NCBI GenBank assembly: GCA_023623185.1
Contig: JAMNXV010000124.1
Span: 1-64,000, forward strand
DNA: 64,000 nt
Source of the DNA: Bacillota bacterium
GTDB lineage: Bacteria > Bacillota > Sulfobacillia > Symbiobacteriales > Symbiobacteriaceae
Direction: 5' to 3'
The notes beneath the pieces were generated by a model. That model searched no databases. It was not told where the DNA came from and was given only the letters and a program-made list of their open reading frames with translations. This document shows positions 43,800 to 52,440 of this stretch, one piece after another. How positions within the stretch are numbered: the first letter of the stretch is position 1; each line of letters begins with the position of its first letter. The translations under genes and the position numbers were made by a program.

Positions 43800-44024
43800 T
43801 CAACGCCGACCTGGCGGCAGCAGACGCTCGAAAATCTGCACCAGCGACTCCGGCCCCTCGTCCATGCGCTTGCCTACCCAGTAACCTATCCCGGTGCAAA
43901 ACAGAATAAACAGGGCCCACCAGCCGAACCAGACCACCAGCAGGGCGAAGAAGAAGCCGCCCAGTCCGCCGATGACCTTGTAGCGATGCTCCGCCAGGAC
44001 CTCTCTGAGCCATTCCCACTTCAC
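43800..44024 (-). CDS. Small DUF2273-type membrane protein
   Basis: 74 residues with a hydrophobic core of two close helices (VIGGLGGFFFALLVVWFGW, ALFILFCTGIGYWVG) and a charged tail. GTG start behind GGGGGG. In many Firmicutes a DUF2273 gene sits with amaP and asp23, as here (amaP upstream). It likely helps anchor an Asp23-type complex at the membrane. Confidence 0.8.
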   Translation of the reverse strand: MKWEWLREVLAEHRYKVIGGLGGFFFALLVVWFGWWALFILFCTGIGYWVGKRMDEGPESLVQIFERLLPPGRR

Positions 44025-44039
44025 TGAATGGCCCCCCAA

Positions 44040-44585
44040 TCAATCCAGCCGGCGCGTGCGGCCGTCGGTGGCGATGTTCTCGATATCGATGCGCACCTCG
44101 GCCATCTCGACGCCGACCACCCGCTTGACATACTGCCGCACCGCGGACTGAATCTCCTCAGAGACTTCGGGGATGGAGATCTCGGGCGAGACGGTTCCGG
44201 TCAGGTGTGCGCGCAGGCCGTCCTCCGCGTGGGTGATGACAGCCTTCATGTCGCGCACGCCCTTCACCGAGCGGGCCGTCTTCTTCACCAGCGATTCCAC
44301 GGCCTCCAGGGAGATGTGCACCTCGCCCATCGACGACTCGTAGATCACCGGCTGGCCGCCCCCCTGGCGGGAGAACGCGAAGACGATCAGCCGGACGGAG
44401 ACGACGAAGAAGGCGCCGCCGACCAGCCCCATGATCACCCGGCCGCGCCCGGTGAGCAGGAGCTCCTCCAGCCAGACATGCACCTGAAGCCATTCAGGGG
44501 CGATGGCCACCAGGATCATCAGGCCCGAGAAGATCGCAAGGCAGAACGTATAAATCGAGAGCACAATCCGGTCGATGATTCCCAC
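44040..44585 (-). CDS. amaP: Alkaline shock membrane anchor AmaP
   Basis: 181 residues. Two N-terminal helices (IVLSIYTFCLAIFSGLMILV and VIMGLVGGAFFVVSVRLIVF), then an Asp23-like soluble domain (GEVHISLEAVESLVKKTARS ... VVGVEMAEVRIDIENI). Anchors Asp23 to the membrane in staphylococci. Next to asp23 and the DUF2273 gene. Confidence 0.88.
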   Translation of the reverse strand: MGIIDRIVLSIYTFCLAIFSGLMILVAIAPEWLQVHVWLEELLLTGRGRVIMGLVGGAFFVVSVRLIVFAFSRQGGGQPVIYESSMGEVHISLEAVESLVKKTARSVKGVRDMKAVITHAEDGLRAHLTGTVSPEISIPEVSEEIQSAVRQYVKRVVGVEMAEVRIDIENIATDGRTRRLD

Positions 44586-44599
44586 GCGGCAAGCACCCC

Positions 44600-45001
44600 T
44601 TACCGAACTCGATAGTCTTCCTCAGGCTCCTGGAAGGAAACGCCCTGAACGTGGATGTTGATCTCGACGCACTCCAGCCCCGTCATCGACTCGACCGCCC
44701 GCTTCACGGCTTCCTGCACCTTCGTCGCCACCTCGGGGATGCGCACGCCGAACTCCACCACGATGTAGAGGTCGATCGCCACTTCCTTCTCCCCGAGCTG
44801 GACCTTCACGCCTTTGGAGAGGTTCTTCTTGCCGGTCATCCGCTCGCCGACCTCGGCGGCAAAGCCCCCGCTCATACCGGCGACCCCGTCAACTTCGAGC
44901 GCGGCGATGCCGGCGATGACGCCGACCACGTCATCGGCGATGCGTATCGAGGACTCGACCTGCGATTCTCCTTCCTTCTTCGAATCTTTGTCCACCGACA
45001 T
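44600..45001 (-). CDS. asp23: Asp23/Gls24 family protein
   Basis: 133 residues. Core features IRIADDVVGVIAGIAALEVD, GVKVQLGEKEVAIDLYIVVE and VAVESMTGLECVEINIHVQ-like C-terminal segment. ATG at 45001 is preceded by GAGGCGAGG. A longer in-frame reading upstream is spurious. Bacillus yqhY holds the same position before nusB. Role in envelope stress or homeostasis is known only in general terms. Confidence 0.93.
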   Translation of the reverse strand: MSVDKDSKKEGESQVESSIRIADDVVGVIAGIAALEVDGVAGMSGGFAAEVGERMTGKKNLSKGVKVQLGEKEVAIDLYIVVEFGVRIPEVATKVQEAVKRAVESMTGLECVEINIHVQGVSFQEPEEDYRVR

Positions 45002-45229
45002 CCGCACCTCGCCTCCGCCGCACGTTATGTAGTATACCAGCCAGTTGCCATCGGAATACAGCCACGGGAACGGCTGGTCGCTTGCATGCTCATAGTAGCA
45101 TAGATTGCCAGGCCCTGTCACCGACATGCCGCGCTGCCTTTTCCCCAGGGCGCCTGTCCTTGCGCAACCTTTCAGACTGCCTTTTCGTTCTATTTCGTGA
45201 ATAGCGAAGGCAGGGAAAGGTGGAAGCGC

Positions 45230-46096
45230 ATGGGTTCCTTTCTCTCCAACCTGGCGAAGGCGCTGCTCCTGATCACCCTTCTGGCGCACGCCGGTTCGGT
45301 TCAGGCGGTTCCGGTGCAGGGAAGCCAGAGCTCCGGCAGCCCACCGCCGCCTGCGGGGGACCTGAAACAGGCCGAGCCGACCGGGGGCTCCGTCCCCGCA
45401 GAAGAAGCCGGGACTGAGGAGGACGAGCCCCTCGCTGAGTCCGAGCCGGCGGGCCCGCCGACGCACGCTCTCCCTCATCCCGCATCGCCGGATCCGATCT
45501 ATTGGGTGCCCACCGAGGGCATGGAGGTGGTGCTGACCATCGACGACGGCCCCAGCCACCTCACCGAGGGCTTCCTGGCGATCCTCGCCGCCGAGGAGGT
45601 TCCCGCCGTCTTCTTCTGGCTCGCCGGCAGTGCACGCCTCCCCCTGGCCGCAGAGGTGGTCCGGCAGGGGCATCAGCTCGGCACACACACCATCTCCCAC
45701 CCCCGCCTTCCCAGGCTTCCGCCTGCTGAGGCCGAACGGCAGATCGCCGAGTCGAAAGCGGCCCTGGAGGCGGCGGCAGGAGTGCCCATCCACTTCTTCC
45801 GCCCCCCTTACGGCGAGCACGACCGGCACACGCTGGAGACCGCCGCTGCCCACGGGCTGACGACGGTCCTCTGGAACGTCGACTCGCGCGACTGGGCCCT
45901 GGCGGATGACCCCGACACGATCATCGCCAACGTGATGGCGCGCGTGAAGCCGGGCGCCGTCATCCTGATCCACGAGCGCACGCAGACCCTGGCCGTGCTG
46001 CCCGCCTTGATCCGGGCGCTGCGGGAGGCGGGCTACACCTTCGTGCCACTGGCGGAGCCCGTTCCCGCCCCGGCGTCCGGCGCTTCCGGCGAGTGA
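45230..46096 (+). CDS. Secreted polysaccharide deacetylase
   Basis: 288 residues. Signal peptide (LAKALLLITLLAHAGSVQA), a Pro/Gly/Glu-rich linker, then a NodB domain: LTIDDGP (catalytic and metal Asp), H-T-x2-S-H in GTHTISHPRLP, FFRPPYGEHD, WNVDSRDW and VILIHE. All NodB motifs are present, so it should be an active deacetylase of peptidoglycan or chitin-like glycans. ATG at 45230 has AAAGGTGG upstream. Its 3' end overlaps the convergent next gene by 64 bases. Confidence 0.92.
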   Translation: MGSFLSNLAKALLLITLLAHAGSVQAVPVQGSQSSGSPPPPAGDLKQAEPTGGSVPAEEAGTEEDEPLAESEPAGPPTHALPHPASPDPIYWVPTEGMEVVLTIDDGPSHLTEGFLAILAAEEVPAVFFWLAGSARLPLAAEVVRQGHQLGTHTISHPRLPRLPPAEAERQIAESKAALEAAAGVPIHFFRPPYGEHDRHTLETAAAHGLTTVLWNVDSRDWALADDPDTIIANVMARVKPGAVILIHERTQTLAVLPALIRALREAGYTFVPLAEPVPAPASGASGE

Positions 46097-46890
46097 GTGG
46101 CAGCCTTCGCGCCACCGGCCCCCCGGTCCGCCTCCAGAGACGCGAACGCCAGGGTGCGCAGGGCCATGGGATAGTCGAGGCCGATGCGCCGGAAGAGGGG
46201 CAGCACCAGCCCCTCGAAGGCCTCGGCCAGCCGGTGGGCGGCGCGGCGCTGCGCACGGCCCTCCAGCGGCGCGCTGAGGAACTCCCGCACCGGCTCCACG
46301 GACGACAGGAGCCCGGGAACCGTATCCGCGTCGATCCAGCCCCGCTCTCCGGAGTCGGGCTCCAGGGCGAGCCGGTAGAGATCGATCAGGTGGCCGCCGC
46401 AGGCGAAGAGCCAGTGGTGGGCCGTCAGCGGCCGCTCGGCCCGGATCGCCCGCCCGGCCCGGTAGAGGTCGCGCCAGAAGGCCCCTGCCACGGCCGCCAG
46501 GTCCGGCGGGCCCGAGCGAACTGCCGCCGCCTGCCGGCTCTCAGCAGTCGGGGCTGCCGCCGGCCGCCCCGTCCGCCGGTCGAACACCGGCTGCGTGCCT
46601 CCGCCGCCGAACTCGGCCCCCGGGCCGTGGAGGCAGAGGCGCCACTCCACGCCGTCGGCCGTGATCAAGGTCCACCCGTGGGGCTCGGCGCCGCTGTATA
46701 CGAGGTCCGGCAGCGCGGCCGCCCAGGCACCGACCTCCTGCGCGAAGGACCCCTCCACCGCCAGGTGGAGGGCGACCTCGTCCACTTCGCCGATCCCCGG
46801 AGCGGTCAGCCTGCTGTCGACGTAGACGGCCAGCGCCCGCGGCTCCTGGCGGAGCCGGCCCAGAAGCTGCTGCAAGAACGAAGGGCTCAT
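46033..46890 (-). CDS. Nucleotidyltransferase-like protein with altered active site
   Basis: 285 residues. N-terminal beta-polymerase-like segment (LAVYVDSRLTAPGIGEVDEV, ALHLAV) and a C-terminal helical region with FWRDLYRAGRAIRAERPLTA and HWLFACGGHLIDLYRLAL, similar to substrate domains of aminoglycoside or streptomycin adenylyltransferases. The usual GS...DxD metal site is not intact: DSR replaces GS and E/D spacing is changed. Function unknown. Confidence 0.65.
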   Translation of the reverse strand: MSPSFLQQLLGRLRQEPRALAVYVDSRLTAPGIGEVDEVALHLAVEGSFAQEVGAWAAALPDLVYSGAEPHGWTLITADGVEWRLCLHGPGAEFGGGGTQPVFDRRTGRPAAAPTAESRQAAAVRSGPPDLAAVAGAFWRDLYRAGRAIRAERPLTAHHWLFACGGHLIDLYRLALEPDSGERGWIDADTVPGLLSSVEPVREFLSAPLEGRAQRRAAHRLAEAFEGLVLPLFRRIGLDYPMALRTLAFASLEADRGAGGAKAATHSPEAPDAGAGTGSASGTKV

Positions 46891-47015
46891 ACGCTTCCTC
46901 CCGCGGTCGAGGGGCTGACCTGCCGCCGGTTCTGCGGAACCCCCCGCCGTTCGGACCTATTCTAAAGCAAAACCCCCGCCGCGGCCAATACGCCCACCTC
47001 CGCTACGCTGCGTGC

Positions 47016-47055
47016 CCCGTCACCGCTCCTGCCCGTCACCGCTCCTGCCCGTCAC
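47016..47055. repeat. 16-bp tandem repeat, 2.5 copies
   Basis: CCCGTCACCGCTCCTG at 47016-47031 and 47032-47047 plus CCCGTCAC at 47048-47055. The last partial copy overlaps the spoIIIAH stop codon. No hairpin is evident. Confidence 0.8.
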
Positions 47056-47642
47056 TCTCCGCGCGCCATCACCGTGATCGCCGTCGCCCGCACCCCCGTG
47101 ATGCGGCTCACCGTGTCGATGACCTGCGCCACCTGCTGCTGCGACAGGCTGTCCGCCTTCACCACCACCTGGGCGGACCCGTCGGAGAGGTGCACGATGA
47201 CGTCGCTGAAGCCCCGGGCCTTCACCATCGCCTCGGCCTGGCCCTCCAGCGCAGCCCGCCGACCCAGTTCCAGGTACTGGGCCGCGGCCTCCTGCCGCAC
47301 TTCCGGCGAGGCGCCGTCCGAGGCCATCACCTCGCGCAGCCGGTCGCCCAGCGCGCCCCGGGTCCGCTCCCGTTCAATCCGGTACTCCGCGAAGTAGTCG
47401 GCCCCCTCGCTGGCCTCCGCCAGCGCCGGCTCCTGCAGCGGGACCAGCGCCTCCTCCGCTTCGTCGTCAGGCTCGCCCCGGAGGATGGGCGCCGGCCCGT
47501 CCGCCAGCACGGGCCCGGTGGAGGGGGCTTCGGCCGCGCGCCACTGGCCGAACCGGCTCACCACGTACCAGACCAGCGACGCCACCACCAGAACGAACAG
47601 CGCGAACCTGAGCAGGTCGGAACCCCGCTTCACGACAAACAC
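47052..47642 (-). CDS. spoIIIAH: Stage III sporulation protein AH
   Basis: 196 residues. One N-terminal membrane helix (LLRFALFVLVVASLVWYVV) and a C-terminal YscJ/FliF-type ring domain (AMVKARGFSDVIVHLSDGSA through ISRITGVRATAITVM-like segment). Mother-cell partner of SpoIIQ in the A-Q feeding channel. GTG at 47642 has GGGAGGT upstream, better than ATG at 47657. Last gene of the operon. Confidence 0.93.
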   Translation of the reverse strand: MFVVKRGSDLLRFALFVLVVASLVWYVVSRFGQWRAAEAPSTGPVLADGPAPILRGEPDDEAEEALVPLQEPALAEASEGADYFAEYRIERERTRGALGDRLREVMASDGASPEVRQEAAAQYLELGRRAALEGQAEAMVKARGFSDVIVHLSDGSAQVVVKADSLSQQQVAQVIDTVSRITGVRATAITVMARGE

Positions 47643-47646
47643 GGCG

Positions 47647-48279
47647 CTACCTCCCATCTGCCGGCACCACCTGAATCCGGTTGGCGGGTATCTTCAGCGC
47701 CACCATCGCCGCGTCCAGAAGCCGCGCTCTGATGCGCACATCCTTGGCGCCCTCGGCCACGATCAGCACCCCGGCGATCTCCGGCGCGCTGGTCTGGGCG
47801 ATCACGGGCTGCTCGGCCGACCCGTTCCGGGTGAACACATGGTCCTCCCGGGTGTTGATGGACTCGGTCCTGCGGGTCGAGCTGTCGGCCGCCTCCTCCG
47901 TGGTGGTCGACTGGTCCACCGTCGTGTTCTTCACCACCTGAATCGCCGGACCGGCTGCCAGGGTGACCATCACCCGCACCCGCCCCGCGCCTTCAATCTG
48001 TCCCAGCATGCTCTCGAGCTCCGCGGCCTTCTGCCGCTCCAGCCGGGTCAGCTCGTCCTCCTCGCGAACGGCGCTGACCAGCGAGGCGCCCGGGGCCGGA
48101 TCCACCGGCGTGTTGCCCGCATCCACCCCGAACAGTTCACCCGACTGCAGCATGAGAATGCCGATGAAGAGCAGCACCGCGATCAGCGGCACCAACTTCG
48201 CCTGCTCCTTCGAAAGCCCCAGACCCAGCCAGCCAAGGGGATTGCCGGGGCCCCGTCCCGGCGTGTTCTGCCCGCCCAT
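47647..48279 (-). CDS. spoIIIAG: Stage III sporulation protein AG
   Basis: 210 residues. One membrane helix (LVPLIAVLLFIGILMLQSG) followed by a ring-building domain (LESMLGQIEGAGRVRVMVTL, PEIAGVLIVAEGAKDVRIRA). Forms a large ring in the intermembrane space. ATG at 48279 has GGGGAGG upstream. Confidence 0.93.
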   Translation of the reverse strand: MGGQNTPGRGPGNPLGWLGLGLSKEQAKLVPLIAVLLFIGILMLQSGELFGVDAGNTPVDPAPGASLVSAVREEDELTRLERQKAAELESMLGQIEGAGRVRVMVTLAAGPAIQVVKNTTVDQSTTTEEAADSSTRRTESINTREDHVFTRNGSAEQPVIAQTSAPEIAGVLIVAEGAKDVRIRARLLDAAMVALKIPANRIQVVPADGR

Positions 48280-48283
48280 ATCA

Positions 48284-48934
48284 CTACCTCCCCGGCGACT
48301 CCACGCTCTCGATCCATACCGACACCAGGCCCGCATCGGTCAGGCCCAGCTGCTCGGCCACCTGGCGCCGGACCGCCTCCGCCAGCGGCAGCTCCGCGGG
48401 CGTCGGCGCCCGCACCCGCCCGCCCGACCCGCCGCCGGCCGCCTCCTCCTCCCCGCCGATCCGCACCGGCGCAACGGGGCGCACCTGGCCAAACCGGGAC
48501 CCCAGCAGGACGGTTACCGTCACCCGGTCCACCCTCACCGCCTCCAGTTGCGGGCCGCCGGCCAGCTCCAGCGCGACCGCCGCCTCCGCAACCCCTTCCA
48601 CAGACCGGGCCGCCTCTTCCGCGGCACGCCGGAGGCGGCCCTCCACCTCCTCCAGGAGCATCGCCTGGGTGCGCGCCTGGAAGCGGTCCGCTTCCTCCAT
48701 GATCTCGTCCACGCTGGGGAGCGCGGCCGTCGGCTGGACCCAGACGCCCGGATCGACGCTGATCGGCCCGCCCAAAAGGCCCAGGATGGGCCGCACGATG
48801 CCCAGCATGATCAGCAGCCCCATGGTGAGCCGCACGAACCGCTTCATGCCGCCCATGGGCAGGAGCATCTCCAGCAGCGAGGCCAGCACCACCAGCACCA
48901 CCAGGCCCCGCACCCACTCCGTCAGCGCGGCCAC
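48284..48934 (-). CDS. spoIIIAF: Stage III sporulation protein AF
   Basis: 216 residues. Two N-terminal helices (GLVVLVVLASLLEMLLPMG, LTMGLLIMLGIVRPILGLL) and a C-terminal soluble domain with EVEGRLRRAAEEAARSVEGV and ending LTDAGLVSVWIESVE. GTG start. Part of the channel's mother-cell side. Confidence 0.92.
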   Translation of the reverse strand: MAALTEWVRGLVVLVVLASLLEMLLPMGGMKRFVRLTMGLLIMLGIVRPILGLLGGPISVDPGVWVQPTAALPSVDEIMEEADRFQARTQAMLLEEVEGRLRRAAEEAARSVEGVAEAAVALELAGGPQLEAVRVDRVTVTVLLGSRFGQVRPVAPVRIGGEEEAAGGGSGGRVRAPTPAELPLAEAVRRQVAEQLGLTDAGLVSVWIESVESPGR

Positions 48935-48938
48935 GGCC

Positions 48939-50132
48939 TCACCTCACCATCACCGCCACGTTGGCGGAACCCACGATCACCACGACGGAGATGAAGAACA
49001 TCAGCGCCACCATGCCCACCGCGGCGAAGACCATGTGCAGCGACCTGGCCATCGTGGTCAGCATGCGGGCGATCTCGCCGGCCCCGGCCGGCTGCACCAG
49101 GGCGCCGGCCACCTGGTAGACCCAGGAGATGCTGAGGATCTTCAGCAGCGGAAAGGCGACGATGAAGAAGATCGCCGTTGCCCCGAGCATGCCCAGGGCG
49201 TTCTTCAGCATCAGGGAGGAACCAACGATCAGGTCGGTGGCGTCTGCCAGCGTCTTGCCGATGACGGGCACGAACGTGCCGGTGACGAACTTGGCCGCCT
49301 TGACCGAGAGCCCGTCGGCCACGGCCCCCGCCGCCCCCTTCACCGCCACGGTGCCCAGAAACACGGTTCCGGTCAGCCCCAGGGCCAGCATGGCCCCCTG
49401 CCGCAGGAGGTCGGCCAGGTTCGACAGCTTGTACTTCTCGTGCAGGCCCGAGACGATGTCCAGCACCGCCGCCAGGAACGCCATGGGAAAGACCACCGTG
49501 ACCATGATCGTGCTCGTCAGATTGAGCAGGGTCACCATGAGCGGCTGAAAGATGGTCGCCGTGGCCGCCCCGCCCATGGCGATGAGCACGGTCAGCAGGG
49601 TCGGCAGCATCGCCAGCATGAAGGCGTTCAGGCTCTCCATCACCTGCCGGGCCGTCGCCACCGCCAGGCCGAAGCCCGTGAGCGCCAGCCCCACCAGCAG
49701 CAGGTAGATGACCCAGTAGGCGGCCCGGCCCGCGGCGTCGGCATTGAAAGCCTCCTGCATCTGCCCGAGGACGGCGGCGGCGACGGCCAGCACCACCAGC
49801 TTCAGGAGCAGGTCCGCGTTGGCCAGCACCTCGCGGACCAGGTAGCGGAGCAGCCCCTGCAGGACGGCGCCGGCCGAGAGCGAAGGGGGCTCGTCCCCGC
49901 TGTAGAGCCGCAGGAAGTCGCCCAGGCTGATCTGGGGCCCGTAGCCCTCCCAGGTCCGGTTCACCTCTTCCAGGAAGCGTTCGATGGCGCCGGTCTCCAG
50001 GGCGGCGGCCTGCTCCCAGAGCAGATCGCCGGTCTCCGCCGGCCCCTCGGCCGCCGCCGGCGGGCCGTGGATGACCAGGGCGAACAGGAGCAGGACCCGC
50101 CACCACCACCGCGCGTGCTTCACACTCCGCAC
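48939..50132 (-). CDS. spoIIIAE: Stage III sporulation protein AE
   Basis: 397 residues. Signal-like N-terminus, then about seven membrane helices (for example FGLAVATARQVMESLNAFML, TATIFQPLMVTLLNLTSTIM, VVIVGSANVAVMV near the end). Contains the conserved VKAAKFVTGTFVPVIGKTLA and ALGMLGATAIF segments of the family. GTG start. Stop lies four bases before spoIIIAF. Confidence 0.94.
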   Translation of the reverse strand: MRSVKHARWWWRVLLLFALVIHGPPAAAEGPAETGDLLWEQAAALETGAIERFLEEVNRTWEGYGPQISLGDFLRLYSGDEPPSLSAGAVLQGLLRYLVREVLANADLLLKLVVLAVAAAVLGQMQEAFNADAAGRAAYWVIYLLLVGLALTGFGLAVATARQVMESLNAFMLAMLPTLLTVLIAMGGAATATIFQPLMVTLLNLTSTIMVTVVFPMAFLAAVLDIVSGLHEKYKLSNLADLLRQGAMLALGLTGTVFLGTVAVKGAAGAVADGLSVKAAKFVTGTFVPVIGKTLADATDLIVGSSLMLKNALGMLGATAIFFIVAFPLLKILSISWVYQVAGALVQPAGAGEIARMLTTMARSLHMVFAAVGMVALMFFISVVVIVGSANVAVMVR

Positions 50133-50134
50133 CC

Positions 50135-50521
50135 CTACTCCAGCAGTTTCAGAATCGCGTCCAGCACCCCGAGGATGATCGGCACCGCCAGCAGCATGAT
50201 GATGATCTTGCCGGCCATCTCCACCTTGGTGGCCACCGCCTTCTCCCCGGCGTCGCTCAGCACCTGGGCGCCGAAATCGGCGATGTAGGCGATGCCGATG
50301 ATCTTCAGAACCGTGTCCATGTGCGCCTGTTCCAGGGCCGCCCGGGTGGCGAGCGACTGCATCACCTCCACCACCCGGAGCACCTTGGCCATCATCAGGA
50401 CGAAGAGCATCACGCCCGCCGCGATCGAAAGCTGCATCGCCAGCTCCGGCTTGTGCTGCCGGAGCAGGCTGATCAGCATGCCCGCGAGCAGGCCGAGTCC
50501 GACGATCTGCACGATCTCCAC
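50135..50521 (-). CDS. spoIIIAD: Stage III sporulation protein AD
   Basis: 128 residues with about four helices. Family features IVGLGLLAGMLISLLRQHKP, VLKIIGIAYIADFGAQVLSD and ATKVEMAGKIIIMLLAVPII. GTG at 50521 follows GGGGAAGGG; a longer reading to 50578 lacks support. Confidence 0.93.
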   Translation of the reverse strand: MEIVQIVGLGLLAGMLISLLRQHKPELAMQLSIAAGVMLFVLMMAKVLRVVEVMQSLATRAALEQAHMDTVLKIIGIAYIADFGAQVLSDAGEKAVATKVEMAGKIIIMLLAVPIILGVLDAILKLLE

Positions 50522-50564
50522 TGGCCCTTCCCCCCGTGCCGCCGGCATCCGCCCCGCCGGGCCC

Positions 50565-50762
50565 TCAGTACATGCCAAAGGTGGCCTTCACCAGGTTGAA
50601 GAACTTGCCCAGCAGCGTCACCACCATCATCAGCACCACCAGCACGCCCACCAGGGTCACCATCTGGCCCTGCTCGTCCTTGCCGGCCTGCTTCAGCACG
50701 GTGGCCATGACCGCCACGATGATGCCGACCCCGGCGATGCGGAACAGCAGCTGCACATCCAC
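50565..50762 (-). CDS. spoIIIAC: Stage III sporulation protein AC
   Basis: 65 residues, two helices (LLFRIAGVGIIVAVMATVLK and LVGVLVVLMMVVTLLGKFFN). GTG at 50762 has GGAGGG about seven bases upstream. Small channel component encoded between AB and AD. Confidence 0.93.
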   Translation of the reverse strand: MDVQLLFRIAGVGIIVAVMATVLKQAGKDEQGQMVTLVGVLVVLMMVVTLLGKFFNLVKATFGMY

Positions 50763-50799
50763 AGGGCTCACCCTCCAAAGAGATCAGTGTCAGGACCAG

Positions 50800-51321
50800 C
50801 TACATCAGAATCAGCACCAGGGCCAGGCCCGAGAGCACGCCCACGTACCGGTACATGCGCTCGTAGCGCCGCCGCTCATCCGCCGCCTCGGCCTCGGCCG
50901 CCGCCAGCCGGTCCAGGGCCAGTCGCAGGTGGCGCACCTGGTCGTGCCGGTCTGAGGCCCCCAGCACGGGGAACAGCGCGGCCAGGATCTCCTCATCCGC
51001 CGGCGTCAGGCAGACAGAGCCGCGGTGCTCGGCCAGCGCGTCGGAGAGCGCCTCGCCGGGCGTGATGCCGCCGCCTGCCTCCAGCCTCCGGGCGGCGTCG
51101 GCCAGAATGGCCCCGGCCACGGGTCCGGCCGCCCGGGCGGCGCTGCGCAGGGCGTCGGGCATCGGGGTCGCGCCGTACTCCACCTCGGTGACCAGCACCG
51201 CCAGCCCGTTCTGGAAGCCCCTCAGTTCCACCGGCCTGCGCCCGTAGCGGGCGGCGATCTGAAAGCCGATCCAGCTGGGCGCCAGGACCGTGAGCGCGGC
51301 TCCCACCAGCTTCAAGGTCAT
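50800..51321 (-). CDS. spoIIIAB: Stage III sporulation protein AB
   Basis: 173 residues, with helices at both ends and a GspF-like cytoplasmic core (RPVELRGFQNGLAVLVTEVE, DQVRHLRLALDRLAAAEAEA). The ATG overlaps the spoIIIAA stop (ATGA). Confidence 0.92.
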   Translation of the reverse strand: MTLKLVGAALTVLAPSWIGFQIAARYGRRPVELRGFQNGLAVLVTEVEYGATPMPDALRSAARAAGPVAGAILADAARRLEAGGGITPGEALSDALAEHRGSVCLTPADEEILAALFPVLGASDRHDQVRHLRLALDRLAAAEAEAADERRRYERMYRYVGVLSGLALVLILM

Positions 51322-52280
51322 GCCACCACCTCCCGGGCGAGGTCCAGGACGGCCTCCACCGTGCCCGGTCCGCGCCTTCGGCTGAGCAGCACGGCCCGCT
51401 CGAAGGCGCCCACCCGCAGAAGCTCGGCCAGGGCGGGCCGGCGGCGCACGTCCGCGAGCCCTGAACCATGGGCCGTCGCCAGCACGGCGACGCCTGCGTG
51501 CAGGGCCTCCATGACGGCTGTGGCGTCCTCCGGGCGGCCGATCTCGTCGGCGGCCACCACCTCCGGCGAGAGCGCCCGGATCAGCAGCATCAGCCCCTCG
51601 GCCTTCGGGCACCCGTCCAGCACGTCCGTGCGGGGGCCCACGTCCCGCTGCGGCACGCCGCGCAGGCAACCGGCCACCTCCGAGCGCTCATCCACCAGCC
51701 CCACCTTCAGGCCCCTGAGCCCGAGGCGCGGCACCCCGGCCGACAGCTGGCGCACCAGATCCCGGAGCAGGGTCGTCTTTCCCGCCTGAGGCGGGGAGAT
51801 GAGCAGCGTCGACAGGAAGCGGCCGCCCCGCACCAGGTGCGGCAGCAGGCCGTCGGCGGCGCCCGGCACCTCCCGGGCGATGCGGATGTTCAGGCTGGCC
51901 ACCTGCGTCAGGGTGCGGATGCGGCCGGCCTCCGTCACCGCCCTGCCGCAGAGGCCGACCCGGTGGCCGCCCTCCAGGGTCAGGAAGCCGCCCCGCACCT
52001 CCTCCTCCCAGGCGTAGACCGATCCCCTGGCCATGAGCTGGAAGGTGCGCTGCAGGTCGTCGTGGTCCGGCCGCACCGCCCGGCCGGGGTCTGCGGTCAG
52101 CCGGCCGTCGGGCGCGACGAAGGCGTCGCCGCCGGGGTAGACCAGCTGCAGCGGCCGGTCCTGGCGGATGCGGATCTCTTCCAGCGGGGCCGGCAGAGCC
52201 TCGGCAGCCCGCCGCAGCAGCCCGGTCAGGCGGGGCGACACGTAGGTCAGAATCTCCCGCTCGAACCCTTCCGGCAGCAT
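51318..52280 (-). CDS. spoIIIAA: Stage III sporulation protein AA (ATPase)
   Basis: 320 residues. Secretion-type ATPase of the SpoIIIA complex in the mother cell. Walker A-like PPQAGKTTLLRDL, KVGLVDERSEVAGCLRGVPQ, DVLDGCPKAEGLMLLIRALS and Walker B VVAADEIGRPEDA. First gene of the operon; a sigma-E-like promoter lies 30 bases upstream. Confidence 0.96.
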   Translation of the reverse strand: MLPEGFEREILTYVSPRLTGLLRRAAEALPAPLEEIRIRQDRPLQLVYPGGDAFVAPDGRLTADPGRAVRPDHDDLQRTFQLMARGSVYAWEEEVRGGFLTLEGGHRVGLCGRAVTEAGRIRTLTQVASLNIRIAREVPGAADGLLPHLVRGGRFLSTLLISPPQAGKTTLLRDLVRQLSAGVPRLGLRGLKVGLVDERSEVAGCLRGVPQRDVGPRTDVLDGCPKAEGLMLLIRALSPEVVAADEIGRPEDATAVMEALHAGVAVLATAHGSGLADVRRRPALAELLRVGAFERAVLLSRRRGPGTVEAVLDLAREVVA

Positions 52281-52307
52281 CGCTCGTCCCCCCCATCCTG
52301 CTGAGAG

Positions 52308-52336
52308 ATGCTATGCCTGCCTGTCCCGCATTATGA
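52308..52336 (-). promoter_or_regulatory. Sigma-E-type promoter of the spoIIIA operon
   Basis: Minus strand TCATAAT, 14 bases, CATAGCAT. It fits the sigma-E layout with small deviations and has the same CATAAT-N14-CATAG core as the site upstream of spoIIM. In Bacillus this operon is sigma-E dependent. Confidence 0.55.
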
Positions 52337-52371
52337 AGACCTGTCCGCGGCGAAGATGGGCGGCCATGCGA

Positions 52372-52420
52372 AATGAGGCGGGGCCGTCCCGCCAGCGCGA
52401 TGGGCTGGTGGAACGGCCCC
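52372..52420 (-). terminator. Long hairpin after the zinc-ribbon gene
   Basis: GGGGCCGT (52380-52387) pairs with ACGGCCCC (52413-52420), with an inner CCAGC/GCTGG stem. It is followed on the minus strand by GCCTCATTT and lies between this gene and the spoIIIA promoter. Confidence 0.55.
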
Positions 52421-52440
52421 GGGGTGGGCTCGCCTGCGAT

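Noticed and set aside
45002-45973. Long upstream extension of the asp23 reading frame
   Set aside because: The extension is antisense to the deacetylase gene; the real start at 45001 has a ribosome site and matches the family length.
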